Below the pieces are notes generated by a model. It saw only the letters and a list, made by a program, of their open reading frames with translations, was not told where the DNA came from and did not search any database. The position numbers and the translations under genes are program-made. This document shows positions 18,330 to 27,020 of a stretch of DNA of 64,000 bases, piece after piece (positions within the stretch are counted from its first letter, which is position 1; every line of letters starts with the position of its first letter). Origin of the DNA: Planococcus liqunii (GTDB taxonomy: Bacteria > Bacillota > Bacilli > Bacillales_A > Planococcaceae); NCBI RefSeq assembly GCF_030413595.1, contig NZ_CP129238.1, positions 1,550,001 through 1,614,000 on the forward strand, read 5' to 3'.

Positions 18330-20609
18330 ATGAAAGCAAGAGGTCGTTTAATCGCCTTTTTCCTAATCATCGTCGCCTTGATAGGAATTATGGCTCCCAC
18401 GAGTTTACCCATTGCAAAAGACATCAGATTGGGATTGGATCTGCAAGGCGGATTCGAAGTTCTCTACGAAGTAAAACCGCTTGAAGGCGGAGAGCAGAAG
18501 ATTACGCCGGCAGTATTGGCGGATACTTCGGAAGCACTGGCCAGCCGGATTGACGTGCTCGGCGTCAGTGAACCGGTCATCCAAATTGAAGGGGATAACC
18601 GCATCCGCGTCCAATTGGCCGGTGTGGAAGACCAGGCTTCAGCCCGTGAATTGTTGTCTACCGAAGCCAACTTGACGTTCCGCAATGCGGAAGATGAAGT
18701 AATGCTCGACGGCAGTGATTTGAAGCAAGGCGGAGCGGCAGGGACATTTGACCAAAATGGCGCACCTGTTGTAACCCTTGAATTGAACGATCCAGGCAAA
18801 TTCGCTGAAATCACGAGCGAAATTTCACAATTGCCGCCGCCAAGCAATGTCTTGGTTATTTGGCTCGATTTTGAAGAAGGCGTGGATTCATACGCTGAAG
18901 AACTCACGAAACCGGATCCGAAATTCGTTTCTGCACCGCGTGTTTCCCAGCGCATCAATTCGCAATCGGTTGAAATTTCCGGTGCCTTCACTGTAGAAGA
19001 AACACAGAACCTGGCGGGGATTTTGAACGCCGGTGCATTGCCGGTCAGCCTGGAAGAAATCTACTCGACTTCTGTCGGCGCCCAGTTTGGTGCAGAGGCT
19101 CTTGACCAGACGATATTGGCAGCTACAATCGGTATCGGCCTTGTATTGTTGTTCATGCTCATTTATTACCGTTTGCCAGGATTGATTGCGGCGATTACGC
19201 TGGCTGTGTTCGTGTACTTGATCTTGCTGACGTTTGAATGGATTGGCGGCGTATTGACGCTGCCGGGTATTGCGTCCATCGTCCTCGGGGTCGGTATGGC
19301 AGTCGATGCCAACATCATCACTTATGAGCGGATCCGCGAAGAATTGAGGATCGGCCGGAGCGTCAAAGATTCATTCAAGGCGGGGGCAGCCAGTTCGTTC
19401 TCAGCGATTTTGGATGCCAACGTCACCACTTTGATCGCTGCAGTTGTGTTGTTCATTTTCGGGACAAGCTCCGTCAAAGGGTTTGCGACACTTTTGATCA
19501 TCTCGATTCTTGTGTCATTCCTGACTGCGATCTGGGGTTCGCGCATCTTGCTCGGACTTTTGGTCAACAGCGGCATTCTCGACGGCAAAGTCGGCTTGTT
19601 CGGACTCCGGAAATCGCTTGTCCATAAGCCGGAAGAAAACCTGGAAATTCTCGACCTCTCTACTCGCTTTGACCGCTACGACTTTGCCAAGCATCGCAAT
19701 AAATTCTTTATTGCATCGATTGCCTTGATTGTAGCCGGTATGGTTGTTATCGGCGTTTTCCGTCTGAATCTTGGCATTGACTTCTCGAGCGGTACGCGCG
19801 TAGAAATCACTGCAGATTCAGCGGTCACGAAAGAACAAGTAGAATCTTTCCTGAGCGAAAATGGCTATCCAACTGAAGACGTGGTTATTTCTGGCGACAA
19901 CTCTAATATCGGCGTGACGCGCTATGTAGAAGAGTTCAGCCAGGAAGAAATCAATACCTTGAAAGCTGCGGCAATGGAAGAGTTCAATCACGAACCGAAC
20001 ATCTCCACTGTATCGCCGACAGTCGGACAGGAATTGGCGAAAAACGCTGTGTATGCTTTGGCGATTGCGTCAATTGGGATCATCCTCTACGTGGCTGTCC
20101 GCTTTGAGTGGCGCATGGGTGTCGCTTCCATTGTGGCCTTGCTGCATGACGCATTCTTTATCGTCGCTGTCTTTAGCTTGCTGCGCCTGGAAGTGGATAT
20201 CACCTTTATCGCTGCGGTGCTGACGATAGTCGGTTATTCGATCAACGATACCATCGTTACGTTTGACCGGATCCGCGAAAACTTGAAACGGATGAAGAAA
20301 ATTGATTCCGTGGAACAATTGGAATTGATTGTCAACAAATCGCTTCGCCAGACGCTTGGCCGTTCTGTCAATACCGTGTTGACGGTTGTGCTGGTTGTTA
20401 TTGCCTTGCTGATATGGGGAGCGCCTTCCATCACTAACTTCTCACTTGCTTTATTGATCGGATTGGTTGCCGGTACGTATTCTTCGATTTTCATCGCGGC
20501 CCAGTTATGGCTCGTATTGAAAAAACGGGAATTGATCAAAAAAGGCCCAATCGATATTGAGAAGCTGGAAGAGAAAAACAAATGGGGTTCTGACGAGCCT
20601 GTCGTATAA
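18330..20609 (+). CDS. secDF: Fused protein translocase SecDF
   Basis: Proton-driven accessory of the Sec pathway, with SecD and SecF fused as is usual in Bacillales (759 residues). Twelve membrane segments are expected. The SecD half has an N-terminal helix, the D1 motif DIRLGLDLQGGFEVLYEV near residue 30, a large extracytoplasmic P1 region (about 60-245) and then six helices. The SecF half starts about residue 455, with NLGIDFSSGTRVEI near 485 and six helices to 735. GAGGAGG precedes the ATG. Confidence 0.97.
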   Translation: MKARGRLIAFFLIIVALIGIMAPTSLPIAKDIRLGLDLQGGFEVLYEVKPLEGGEQKITPAVLADTSEALASRIDVLGVSEPVIQIEGDNRIRVQLAGVEDQASARELLSTEANLTFRNAEDEVMLDGSDLKQGGAAGTFDQNGAPVVTLELNDPGKFAEITSEISQLPPPSNVLVIWLDFEEGVDSYAEELTKPDPKFVSAPRVSQRINSQSVEISGAFTVEETQNLAGILNAGALPVSLEEIYSTSVGAQFGAEALDQTILAATIGIGLVLLFMLIYYRLPGLIAAITLAVFVYLILLTFEWIGGVLTLPGIASIVLGVGMAVDANIITYERIREELRIGRSVKDSFKAGAASSFSAILDANVTTLIAAVVLFIFGTSSVKGFATLLIISILVSFLTAIWGSRILLGLLVNSGILDGKVGLFGLRKSLVHKPEENLEILDLSTRFDRYDFAKHRNKFFIASIALIVAGMVVIGVFRLNLGIDFSSGTRVEITADSAVTKEQVESFLSENGYPTEDVVISGDNSNIGVTRYVEEFSQEEINTLKAAAMEEFNHEPNISTVSPTVGQELAKNAVYALAIASIGIILYVAVRFEWRMGVASIVALLHDAFFIVAVFSLLRLEVDITFIAAVLTIVGYSINDTIVTFDRIRENLKRMKKIDSVEQLELIVNKSLRQTLGRSVNTVLTVVLVVIALLIWGAPSITNFSLALLIGLVAGTYSSIFIAAQLWLVLKKRELIKKGPIDIEKLEEKNKWGSDEPVV

Positions 20610-20620
20610 CGACAAACTTC

Positions 20621-20650
20621 ACACAGTGGGGTTTTTCACCCCGCTGAGTG
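20621..20650 (+). other. Hairpin after secDF
   Basis: CACACAGTGGG against CCCGCTGAGTG, with one mismatch, lies 11 bases after the secDF stop and lacks a T run. The efficient terminator lies 50 bases further on, so this may protect the 3' end of the message. Confidence 0.4.
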
Positions 20651-20700
20651 TGAGTTGGACCGATTGGACTTTTAGGGACAGGTGGATAAGTTTATAAAAG

Positions 20701-20744
20701 AAATGGAACAGGGTATAGAACTTATGACCTTGTTCCATTTTTTT
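20701..20744 (+). terminator. Terminator after secDF
   Basis: AAATGGAACAGGG pairs with CCTTGTTCCATTT (13 bp with one G-T pair, 14-base loop), followed by seven Ts. Confidence 0.9.
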
Positions 20745-20770
20745 ATTTATTTTGAAGGGAGATGCACACG

Positions 20771-21115
20771 ATGAAATTTCAAGCGCTCGCCATCATTGGG
20801 CTTATACTTGCAGTGCTGCTCGCGGTTTTTGCTGTAGCCAATGTGGAAAATGTTCCAGTCAATTATTTATTTGGGGAAGCTCAATGGCCGCTAATTCTCG
20901 TTATTCTTGTTTCCGCTCTTTTAGGATTTTTGCTCAGCGGCACCGTGGCCATCATTCGCATGTTCACTTTGCAGCGGAAAGTCAAATCGCTTCAAAAAGA
21001 AATAGCGGTGAAAGAATCGCTGATTGCCACCCAGCAAAATGAAATCGCAGAATACCAGAAAGCCGATGTCCATCCTGAAGCGATGGTCGTCACCGATGAC
21101 CGCCAAACGCTTTAA
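20771..21115 (+). CDS. LapA-domain membrane protein (YrvD-like)
   Basis: Small membrane protein of the LapA/DUF1049 family, function unclear; relatives join lipopolysaccharide assembly in Gram-negatives, which cannot apply here. Two hydrophobic helices (about 4-24 and 40-62) are followed by a basic coiled coil (TLQRKVKSLQKEIAVKESLI, about 66-98). The start is ATG at 20771, nine bases after GAAGGGAG; the ATG at 20762 touches that site and is rejected. It is at the same place as yrvD, upstream of recJ. Confidence 0.85.
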   Translation: MKFQALAIIGLILAVLLAVFAVANVENVPVNYLFGEAQWPLILVILVSALLGFLLSGTVAIIRMFTLQRKVKSLQKEIAVKESLIATQQNEIAEYQKADVHPEAMVVTDDRQTL

Positions 21116-21125
21116 TCTAAACAAA

Positions 21126-21175
21126 GGGGCTGGCCGATAAGTCTATTATTTGACTTATCGGCCAGCCCCCTTTGC
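21126..21175 (+). terminator. Long perfect hairpin after the LapA-like gene
   Basis: A perfect 18-bp stem (21126-21143 against 21152-21169, GGGGCTGGCCGATAAGTC) has an 8-base loop and a short T-rich tail. It acts as the terminator of the LapA-like gene. Confidence 0.8.
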
Positions 21176-21727
21176 TTCTTATGGATTGTAGAGGAATACA
21201 ATTGCTCCTGTCCCTACATCGCTCCACTAGCTTCGTCGCAAAGAAGTCGTCGAGAAACATGTGAAGCCTTTATTCATTTCGCTCCAAGTGGACGCTTTCC
21301 GCTACATTCGGTCCACTCTTTTCATAAAGAATTGTTTTCATCAGAAAGAGTGGAAGAGTAGGCTTACTTTTTATTCACAGTTCACTGTCGATATGAAGCA
21401 AACCAGCGGAGAAAACCCTACTGCTCCTGCGTAAGCTCGTCGCAAAGACATGGCTTCGCAAGCTTCAGCCATTGTCTTGCCTGCGGGGCAGCGTAAGCGA
21501 CGAGACAGCCGAGACCCCGCAAGAAATGATTGGGCTTTGCCCAATCATTTGCGACGAAGCTAGCGAAGCGATGCAACGCTCTTCCATGTTTCGAAGCTAG
21601 CGAAGCGATGCAGAAACAGGAGCACAAGGTTTTCGCAGCGGCTGAGGAGGCTTGGCGGATCGCCCGCGGCAAGCGGAGCTGGTTGCGAAATATCGGTTAG
21701 TAAGTTATCTCTTTCTCAACAAGCTGT
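21176..21727. repeat. ~500-bp structured non-coding repeat region
   Basis: No gene is supported here. A 32-bp imperfect inverted repeat (GCTCCTGTCC... at 21204-21235, with 21592-21623, 27 of 32 matching) bounds about 420 bp. Inside are a second inverted pair (21217-21242 with 21548-21573, 24 of 26), a direct repeat CGAAGCTAGCGAAGCGATGC (21555 and 21592), a perfect stem AAATGATTGGGC/GCCCAATCATTT with a 3-base loop (21524-21550), and CCACTCTTT/AAAGAGTGG (about 21313-21353). The phrases CGAGACAGCCGAGACCCCGC and GGCTGAGGAGGCTTGGCGG resemble a repeat I associate with many Bacillales intergenic regions. Confidence 0.7.
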
Positions 21728-21765
21728 GAAGTTGCCCCAAATTTCTTTTGGGACAACTTCTTTTT
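21728..21765 (+). terminator. Terminator-like hairpin upstream of recJ
   Basis: GAAGTTGCCCCAAA pairs with TTTGGGACAACTTC (14 bp, one mismatch) and is followed by TTTTT. It shields recJ from upstream transcription. Confidence 0.8.
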
Positions 21766-21789
21766 GTCTGCACGGAAATTCTGTATAAT
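21761..21789 (+). promoter_or_regulatory. Probable promoter of recJ
   Basis: A perfect TATAAT lies at 21784-21789. The -35 at 17 bases (TTTTTG, 21761-21766) is poor and overlaps the T run of the hairpin upstream. Confidence 0.5.
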
Positions 21790-21807
21790 GAACGGGTAAG
21801 GAAGTGA

Positions 21808-24156
21808 ATGTACATGATAGAATCCAAAAAGCGATGGCGCTTGACCACTCCCGATATGGAGCGGGTGCAAGCGATTCAAACAGAATTATCCATTTCGTCC
21901 GTTTTGGCCAAAATATTAGTGACGCGGGGCATTACAACCGCTGAAGAAGCACGCAACTTCATGAACATGGACGCACACGGAATACATAACCCATATCTCA
22001 TGAAAGATATGGACATTGCCGTCGGGCGCATCCGCCAAGCCATTGAAGAACAACAGAAAATTTTAGTGTACGGCGACTATGATGCCGATGGAGTTACGAG
22101 CACGACCGTCATGATGACAGTGCTCGAAGACCTCGGTGCTGATGTTTCTTTTAAGATCCCGAACCGATTTAAGCATGGCTACGGGCCGAATGAAGAATTA
22201 TTCCAGGAAGCGCATGATGAAGGCGTGAACTTGATCATCACTGTCGATAACGGCATTTCCGGCATCGACGAAGTGGCGTTTGCCAATAGCCTTGGCATGG
22301 AAGTCATTATCAGCGACCATCACGACATCGGTGAAACGATGCCGGCTGCACTGGCGATTGTCCACCCGCGCCATCCCGAAGGCAATTACCCGTTCGGTGA
22401 ACTGGCAGGTGTCGGTGTGGCGTTCAAAATTGCCCAGGCGTTGTATGAAGAAGTGCCGGACCACCTGGTGGAATTGGTGGCAATCGGTACCATTGCCGAT
22501 TTGGTGCCGTTGCACGATGAAAACCGCATTCTCGTGAAAATGGGCTTGGAAGCGCTGCGGGACACGCCGCGTCCGGCTATCGACGCTTTATCAGAAGTGT
22601 CCGGCGTGAAGCAGCGCGAAATTACGGAAGAAACGATCGGCTTTATGTTCGGTCCGCGCATCAACGCGATTGGCCGCCTTCAGGATGCCGATCCGGCGGT
22701 GCAATTGTTTATGACCGATGATGCTTCGGAAGCCCGCAGCCTTGCTGGAGGGCTTGATGTTTTGAACAAAGAGCGCCAGGCCATCGTCAAGCAGATTTCA
22801 GATGAAGCGACCGCTCAGGTGGATGCCCGTTATCCGGATGGCCCCCCGCATGTCATTGTGGTGGCGCAGGAAGGCTGGAACCCAGGCGTAGTCGGGATTG
22901 TGGCTTCAAAGCTGGTGGAGAAATATTACCGCCCGACGATTGTATTGTCCCTGAATCCGGAAACCGACAAAGCTAAAGGCTCCGCCCGAAGCATTGAAGG
23001 CTTCCATTTGTACAATGAACTGGCAGCGAACCGCGACATCCTGCCGCATTTCGGCGGACATCCGATGGCGGCCGGCATGACACTCGATATGGAACATGTT
23101 GATGCGCTGCGCGACCGTTTGAACAAGCAGGCGGAAACGAGTTTGACCGAAGAAGATTTGATTCCCGTTGTGGAAATTGATATTCCCGTCCGCTTGGAAG
23201 AAATCGATATCGAAACGATTGAATCGATGCGCTATTTGGCGCCGTTTGGCATGGGATTTGCCAAGCCGAAGTTTTTCCTGGATGAAGTGAAAGTGGCATC
23301 CATCCGGAAAATCGGCGCAGCTCAAAATCATTTAAAAATGGAGCTGGCCCAAAACGCGGCGACAATTGATGCGGTCGGTTTCGGCATTGGCCCTCTCGGC
23401 GATGAACTGACGCCGGATGTGAAAATTGATGTCATCGGCGACCTTCAAATCAACGAATGGAACGGCCGCAAAAAGCCGCAGCTGATGATCGAAGATATCC
23501 GGACCGATGAATGGCAATTATTCGACATCCGCGGCATCCGGCAAGTGTCGCGCTGGTCGAAGCTGATTCCGGAAAAAGAGCAGGTCTTCCTGGCGTTTAA
23601 GCCGGAAACCGTTGCCGTGTTCCAGACGCTTTTGCAGCAGCCGATCTATACGCCAGAGACGCTGGAAGAGCTCGCTGAACCAAAATTCCATCTGGTGCTC
23701 CTGGATTTGCCGGACACCGAAGAGCAATTAGCCGAAGTTTTGACACATATTAATCCGAAGCGGATCTATGCCCATTTTTACGCAAAAGAATCGCAGTATT
23801 TCGAGCAGATCCCAACTCGGGAGCAGTTTGCGTGGCTGTTTGCGTTCATAAAAAAACGCGGGTCGTTCGATTTCAAAAAGCATAGCGATGAGCTAGCGAA
23901 GCACAAAGGCTGGACGCGGGAAGCATTATTTTTCATGCTTCAGGTGTTTTTTGAACTCGGTTTTGTTACACTTAACAATGGACTTACAGAGATTGCAGCA
24001 GCTACAGGCAAGCGGGATTTGTCGGAAGCGCCGATTTACAAGAAGCGCCAGCAGCAAATTGCGTTGGAACAAAAGCTTTTGTATGCATCTTATAAGGATT
24101 TAAAAGAGTGGTTTGATGCGAAAGTGTCTGCCAAGGAGGAAGAATTATGGATTTAA
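21808..24156 (+). CDS. recJ: Single-stranded-DNA exonuclease RecJ
   Basis: 5'-3' exonuclease of the DHH superfamily used in recombination and mismatch repair. The 782 residues show DYDADG at 90-95, DHH at 170-172, the DHHA1 domain with [10 protein letters not shown] near 413, an OB fold (about 470-570) and the long C-terminal RecJ_C region typical of Firmicutes. The start is ATG at 21808 with TAAGGAAG upstream; ATG 21814 is a possible alternative. It overlaps apt by 10 bases. Confidence 0.96.
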   Translation: MYMIESKKRWRLTTPDMERVQAIQTELSISSVLAKILVTRGITTAEEARNFMNMDAHGIHNPYLMKDMDIAVGRIRQAIEEQQKILVYGDYDADGVTSTTVMMTVLEDLGADVSFKIPNRFKHGYGPNEELFQEAHDEGVNLIITVDNGISGIDEVAFANSLGMEVIISDHHDIGETMPAALAIVHPRHPEGNYPFGELAGVGVAFKIAQALYEEVPDHLVELVAIGTIADLVPLHDENRILVKMGLEALRDTPRPAIDALSEVSGVKQREITEETIGFMFGPRINAIGRLQDADPAVQLFMTDDASEARSLAGGLDVLNKERQAIVKQISDEATAQVDARYPDGPPHVIVVAQEGWNPGVVGIVASKLVEKYYRPTIVLSLNPETDKAKGSARSIEGFHLYNELAANRDILPHFGGHPMAAGMTLDMEHVDALRDRLNKQAETSLTEEDLIPVVEIDIPVRLEEIDIETIESMRYLAPFGMGFAKPKFFLDEVKVASIRKIGAAQNHLKMELAQNAATIDAVGFGIGPLGDELTPDVKIDVIGDLQINEWNGRKKPQLMIEDIRTDEWQLFDIRGIRQVSRWSKLIPEKEQVFLAFKPETVAVFQTLLQQPIYTPETLEELAEPKFHLVLLDLPDTEEQLAEVLTHINPKRIYAHFYAKESQYFEQIPTREQFAWLFAFIKKRGSFDFKKHSDELAKHKGWTREALFFMLQVFFELGFVTLNNGLTEIAAATGKRDLSEAPIYKKRQQQIALEQKLLYASYKDLKEWFDAKVSAKEEELWI

Positions 24157-24659
24157 AGCAGTACGTAACAATTGTTGAAGACTGGCCAAAACCAGGGATT
24201 AGTTTCAAAGACATTTCGACAATTATGGACAACGGAGAAGTATACAAATACGCTACCGACCAGATTGTGGAATACGCGAAAACAGTGAATGCAGAACTCA
24301 TCGTCGGCCCTGAAGCCCGCGGTTTTATCATTGGCTGCCCGGTTGCGTATGCACTGGGAATCGGCTTTGCACCTGTCCGCAAAGAAGGAAAATTGCCGCG
24401 TGAAGTGATTCGCGCTGAATATGGCTTGGAATACGGCAAAGACGTGTTGACGATGCACAAAGATGCCATCAGACCGGGTCAACGTGTATTGATTACGGAT
24501 GATTTGCTGGCAACTGGCGGAACAATCGGTGCAACCATCAATTTGGTGGAGCAGCTGGGCGGCATCGTTGTCGGCTGTGCATTCCTGATTGAACTGACGT
24601 ACTTGGACGGCCGCAAGAACCTTGACGGCTATGACGTAATGACTTTAATGCAGTATTAA
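24147..24659 (+). CDS. apt: Adenine phosphoribosyltransferase
   Basis: Salvages adenine to AMP using PRPP. It has 170 residues. It begins [20 protein letters not shown] and carries the PRPP-binding loop [14 protein letters not shown] (about 110-123) and [19 protein letters not shown] near 52. AAGGAGGAAG within the recJ tail precedes the ATG. In Bacillus apt is followed directly by rel; here two extra genes intervene. Confidence 0.98.
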   Translation: MDLKQYVTIVEDWPKPGISFKDISTIMDNGEVYKYATDQIVEYAKTVNAELIVGPEARGFIIGCPVAYALGIGFAPVRKEGKLPREVIRAEYGLEYGKDVLTMHKDAIRPGQRVLITDDLLATGGTIGATINLVEQLGGIVVGCAFLIELTYLDGRKNLDGYDVMTLMQY

Positions 24660-24663
24660 TCTT

Positions 24664-24698
24664 TTCCCTCCGCCAATTACTGGCGGGGGGAATTTTTT
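24664..24698 (+). terminator. Terminator after apt
   Basis: TTCCCTCCGCCA pairs with TGGCGGGGGGAA around ATTAC (12 bp, G-T tolerated), followed by six Ts. Confidence 0.92.
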
Positions 24699-24734
24699 GT
24701 AGTCCGGCGGGTATGGAAGAAAGAGGTGATGGAC

Positions 24735-26267
24735 ATGCAGCTAAGCAAATACCACGATTCAGCGAAAAACAAAGAACTGCTGGCAGCGATATTGAACGAT
24801 CCGCAGCCGATTGAAGACCTGACCAACGAAACGCAGGAACTTTTCCGCCAAATCAAATCAAACGATGGACCCCTCAAAAATTCCTTATACAAGAAAACGC
24901 GGCTGGAGCGGATCTGGTCATTTCTGGCCGAAGAGCATTCCATTGAAGATCCACATCACTACACCGAACGGGTGGAAAACGGCGACGTGGTTCCGGAATG
25001 GAAGACAGAACTGGACGAACAATACACCAAACTGGAAAACGCCTTTACACGGCAAGTAAATGTGGAGGATTTCGGGGCGATAGGAGACGGCGTGACTGAT
25101 TGCACAAAAGCATTCCAGAAAGCGTTCGGCAATGGACGGGTGGATGTCTATGTGCCAGAAGGCATTTACATCGTCCGGAAACTGGAACTGCCGTCTTGGA
25201 CGCGGCTCCGGGGAGCAGGAAAAGGTGCAACCGTGCTGAAGCTGCACAGCGCTGCGCCGAAACGCCAGCGCCTCTTGGCGAACCGGAATTTTATCCGGGG
25301 CAACCATCACATTTCGGTGGAGCGTTTGGGGCTCGATTGGAATGTTGAGCGCCTCGGAAATGTATCAAATACGAGTGCCGGAAATAATTTTTCCAGCTGC
25401 CTGACCTATGCTCATGTTACGTATGGCTGGGTGAAAGAAGTGGCTGCGGTGAATCCGGGGCTTCACTGCTTTGACGTTTCGTCTACGTTCTACAATTACG
25501 GCGGCGACGGGCGGCGGGCAAAAGGCGGCAGCCGTTATGTCTGGCTTGACCGGGTCAATGGCTGGGGCTTCGGCGATGACGGCATTACGACCCACCATAG
25601 CGATTACATATTCATTTCCAATTCGCATTTATGCGATCCGAGCGGGCGGTCGCATAAAAAAGGCTTTTCCAATTCAAACGGCATTGAAATTGACGACGGC
25701 TCCCGTTTTGTGTGGCTGCTCAACAATTCAACGACGCGCTGCTTCGGCGGGGTGGAGATCAAAGCCCATGCGACCAGTTCCGCCGCGACGGGTGTTTTCA
25801 TTTCCGGCCATTTGTCGGTCAGCGACAACCGTTCGTTCAATTTCCGCCACATCGGCCACCATGCAGCCGAAGATCCGGATTCCTTGTCCGCCTTTAATAT
25901 CGCGGCACAGCGCCTCGTAGCGGTAACGCCGGTGTTTACCGAAATGTATGCCGGTTCGTCGCCGCGCGCTCTGGTCGTGTCCGGATTCCGCAACGTGGCG
26001 ATCAACCGGTTTCTGTTTATCGGCGATCCGGCATACGATTACAAAGGGCATCCGGCCGCAGCCATCCAGTACAAGGCGGGAGATGTGTCGCTGACGAACG
26101 GGCGCATCAGCGGCTTTAAAAAGTCGAAAGCCGACCTGTATTTAGGGAGCGGCGACCGGGTGACGGTGCGCAATATCCGCTGCCTGGATTCTGCAGAACG
26201 CCCGGTAAAAGGCGGCAAAGGCAATGCAACGATTGTGGTGGAGAATGTCGGCCTGGAAACGGTTTAG
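24735..26267 (+). CDS. Pectate-lyase-like right-handed beta-helix protein
   Basis: A 510-residue protein of unknown substrate. The N-terminal ~105 residues are predicted helical and not recognised. From VNVEDFGAIGDGVTDCTKAF (about 109) it follows the Pectate_lyase_3 / GH28-related pattern seen in phage tail spikes and polysaccharide-degrading enzymes, then beta-helix rungs to the C terminus. There is no signal peptide or membrane segment, so export is not evident. The start is ATG at 24735, six bases after AGAGGTG; earlier GTG and ATG codons lie on that site. It is inserted between apt and rel. No phage genes adjoin it. Confidence 0.75.
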   Translation: MQLSKYHDSAKNKELLAAILNDPQPIEDLTNETQELFRQIKSNDGPLKNSLYKKTRLERIWSFLAEEHSIEDPHHYTERVENGDVVPEWKTELDEQYTKLENAFTRQVNVEDFGAIGDGVTDCTKAFQKAFGNGRVDVYVPEGIYIVRKLELPSWTRLRGAGKGATVLKLHSAAPKRQRLLANRNFIRGNHHISVERLGLDWNVERLGNVSNTSAGNNFSSCLTYAHVTYGWVKEVAAVNPGLHCFDVSSTFYNYGGDGRRAKGGSRYVWLDRVNGWGFGDDGITTHHSDYIFISNSHLCDPSGRSHKKGFSNSNGIEIDDGSRFVWLLNNSTTRCFGGVEIKAHATSSAATGVFISGHLSVSDNRSFNFRHIGHHAAEDPDSLSAFNIAAQRLVAVTPVFTEMYAGSSPRALVVSGFRNVAINRFLFIGDPAYDYKGHPAAAIQYKAGDVSLTNGRISGFKKSKADLYLGSGDRVTVRNIRCLDSAERPVKGGKGNATIVVENVGLETV

Positions 26268-26415
26268 AGAAAGATTTTGTCGAATATTTGCGCGAAAAAT
26301 GTCGAATTTGTGTATGCTGTGTTACTATTTAAAATAAACTTAGGCATTCTAACAGCAATTCACTGAAAATAGGGATAAAATAACAAGTAACAGCCAATAA
26401 AGGGAGGTGCATCCA

Positions 26416-26940
26416 GTGAGATTGAGCGGAAAGAAAGTTCTCAGTTTCGTGCATCATGAATTTGAAGACTTGGAATTGTGGTATCCGATTTTGCGTTTGC
26501 GGGAAGAAGGGGCGCAAGTGGACATCGCCGGCGAAGAAGCGGGCGTAAAGTACATTGGGAAATACGGTGTGCCGGCGGAATCCAATTTCTCCTACGGCGA
26601 CATCAGCCCGAAAGACTATGACGCCATCCTGGTTCCAGGCGGGTGGGCGCCTGACAAGATCCGCCGATTCCCGGAAGTGTTGAACATCGTGCAGTTTATG
26701 GACGAGCACAAATTGCCGATCGGCCAGATCTGCCATGCCGGCTGGGTGTTGATTTCAGCGGGCATCTTGACAGGCAAACGGGTGACCAGTACGCCAGGCA
26801 TCAAGGACGATATGGCGAATGCCGGCGCGGAGTGGCTGGATGAACCTGTCGTCGTGGACGGCCATTTGGTATCGAGCCAACGGCCGCCAGATTTGCCGGA
26901 CTATATGCGTGAATTCATTAAAGTGATGGAGCAGCAATAA
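26416..26940 (+). CDS. DJ-1/PfpI family protein (class I amidotransferase-like)
   Basis: A 174-residue member of the DJ-1/PfpI superfamily, which includes deglycases, chaperones and intracellular peptidases. It shows the conserved acidic site in FEDLELWYP, the glycine loop VPGGWAPD, and the nucleophile elbow GQICHAGWVL with the cysteine followed by histidine, as in PfpI/YhbO types. The start is GTG at 26416, about six bases after GGGAGGTG; an upstream GTG at 26407 is part of that site. It is not usual at this position in Bacillus. Confidence 0.88.
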   Translation: MRLSGKKVLSFVHHEFEDLELWYPILRLREEGAQVDIAGEEAGVKYIGKYGVPAESNFSYGDISPKDYDAILVPGGWAPDKIRRFPEVLNIVQFMDEHKLPIGQICHAGWVLISAGILTGKRVTSTPGIKDDMANAGAEWLDEPVVVDGHLVSSQRPPDLPDYMREFIKVMEQQ

Positions 26941-26946
26941 GAAAGC

Positions 26947-26976
26947 TTTACTTTTCTCTCCATTGTTTTTTATAAT
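26947..26976 (+). promoter_or_regulatory. Probable promoter of rel
   Basis: TTTACT (26947-26952), an 18-base spacer and a perfect TATAAT (26971-26976), 45 bases before rel. Confidence 0.5.
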
Positions 26977-27020
26977 AGAAAGATATACTTTTCGAAAAAT
27001 CAGAAGCAAGGTGGGCAATT

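Noticed and set aside
21418..21672. Minus-strand reading frame in the structured region upstream of recJ
   Set aside because: It lies fully within nested inverted and direct repeats, has biased composition and has no ribosome site.
24735..26267. Prophage remnant around the beta-helix protein
   Set aside because: No integrase, structural, lysis or attachment-site features are found on either side; apt and rel are undisturbed.
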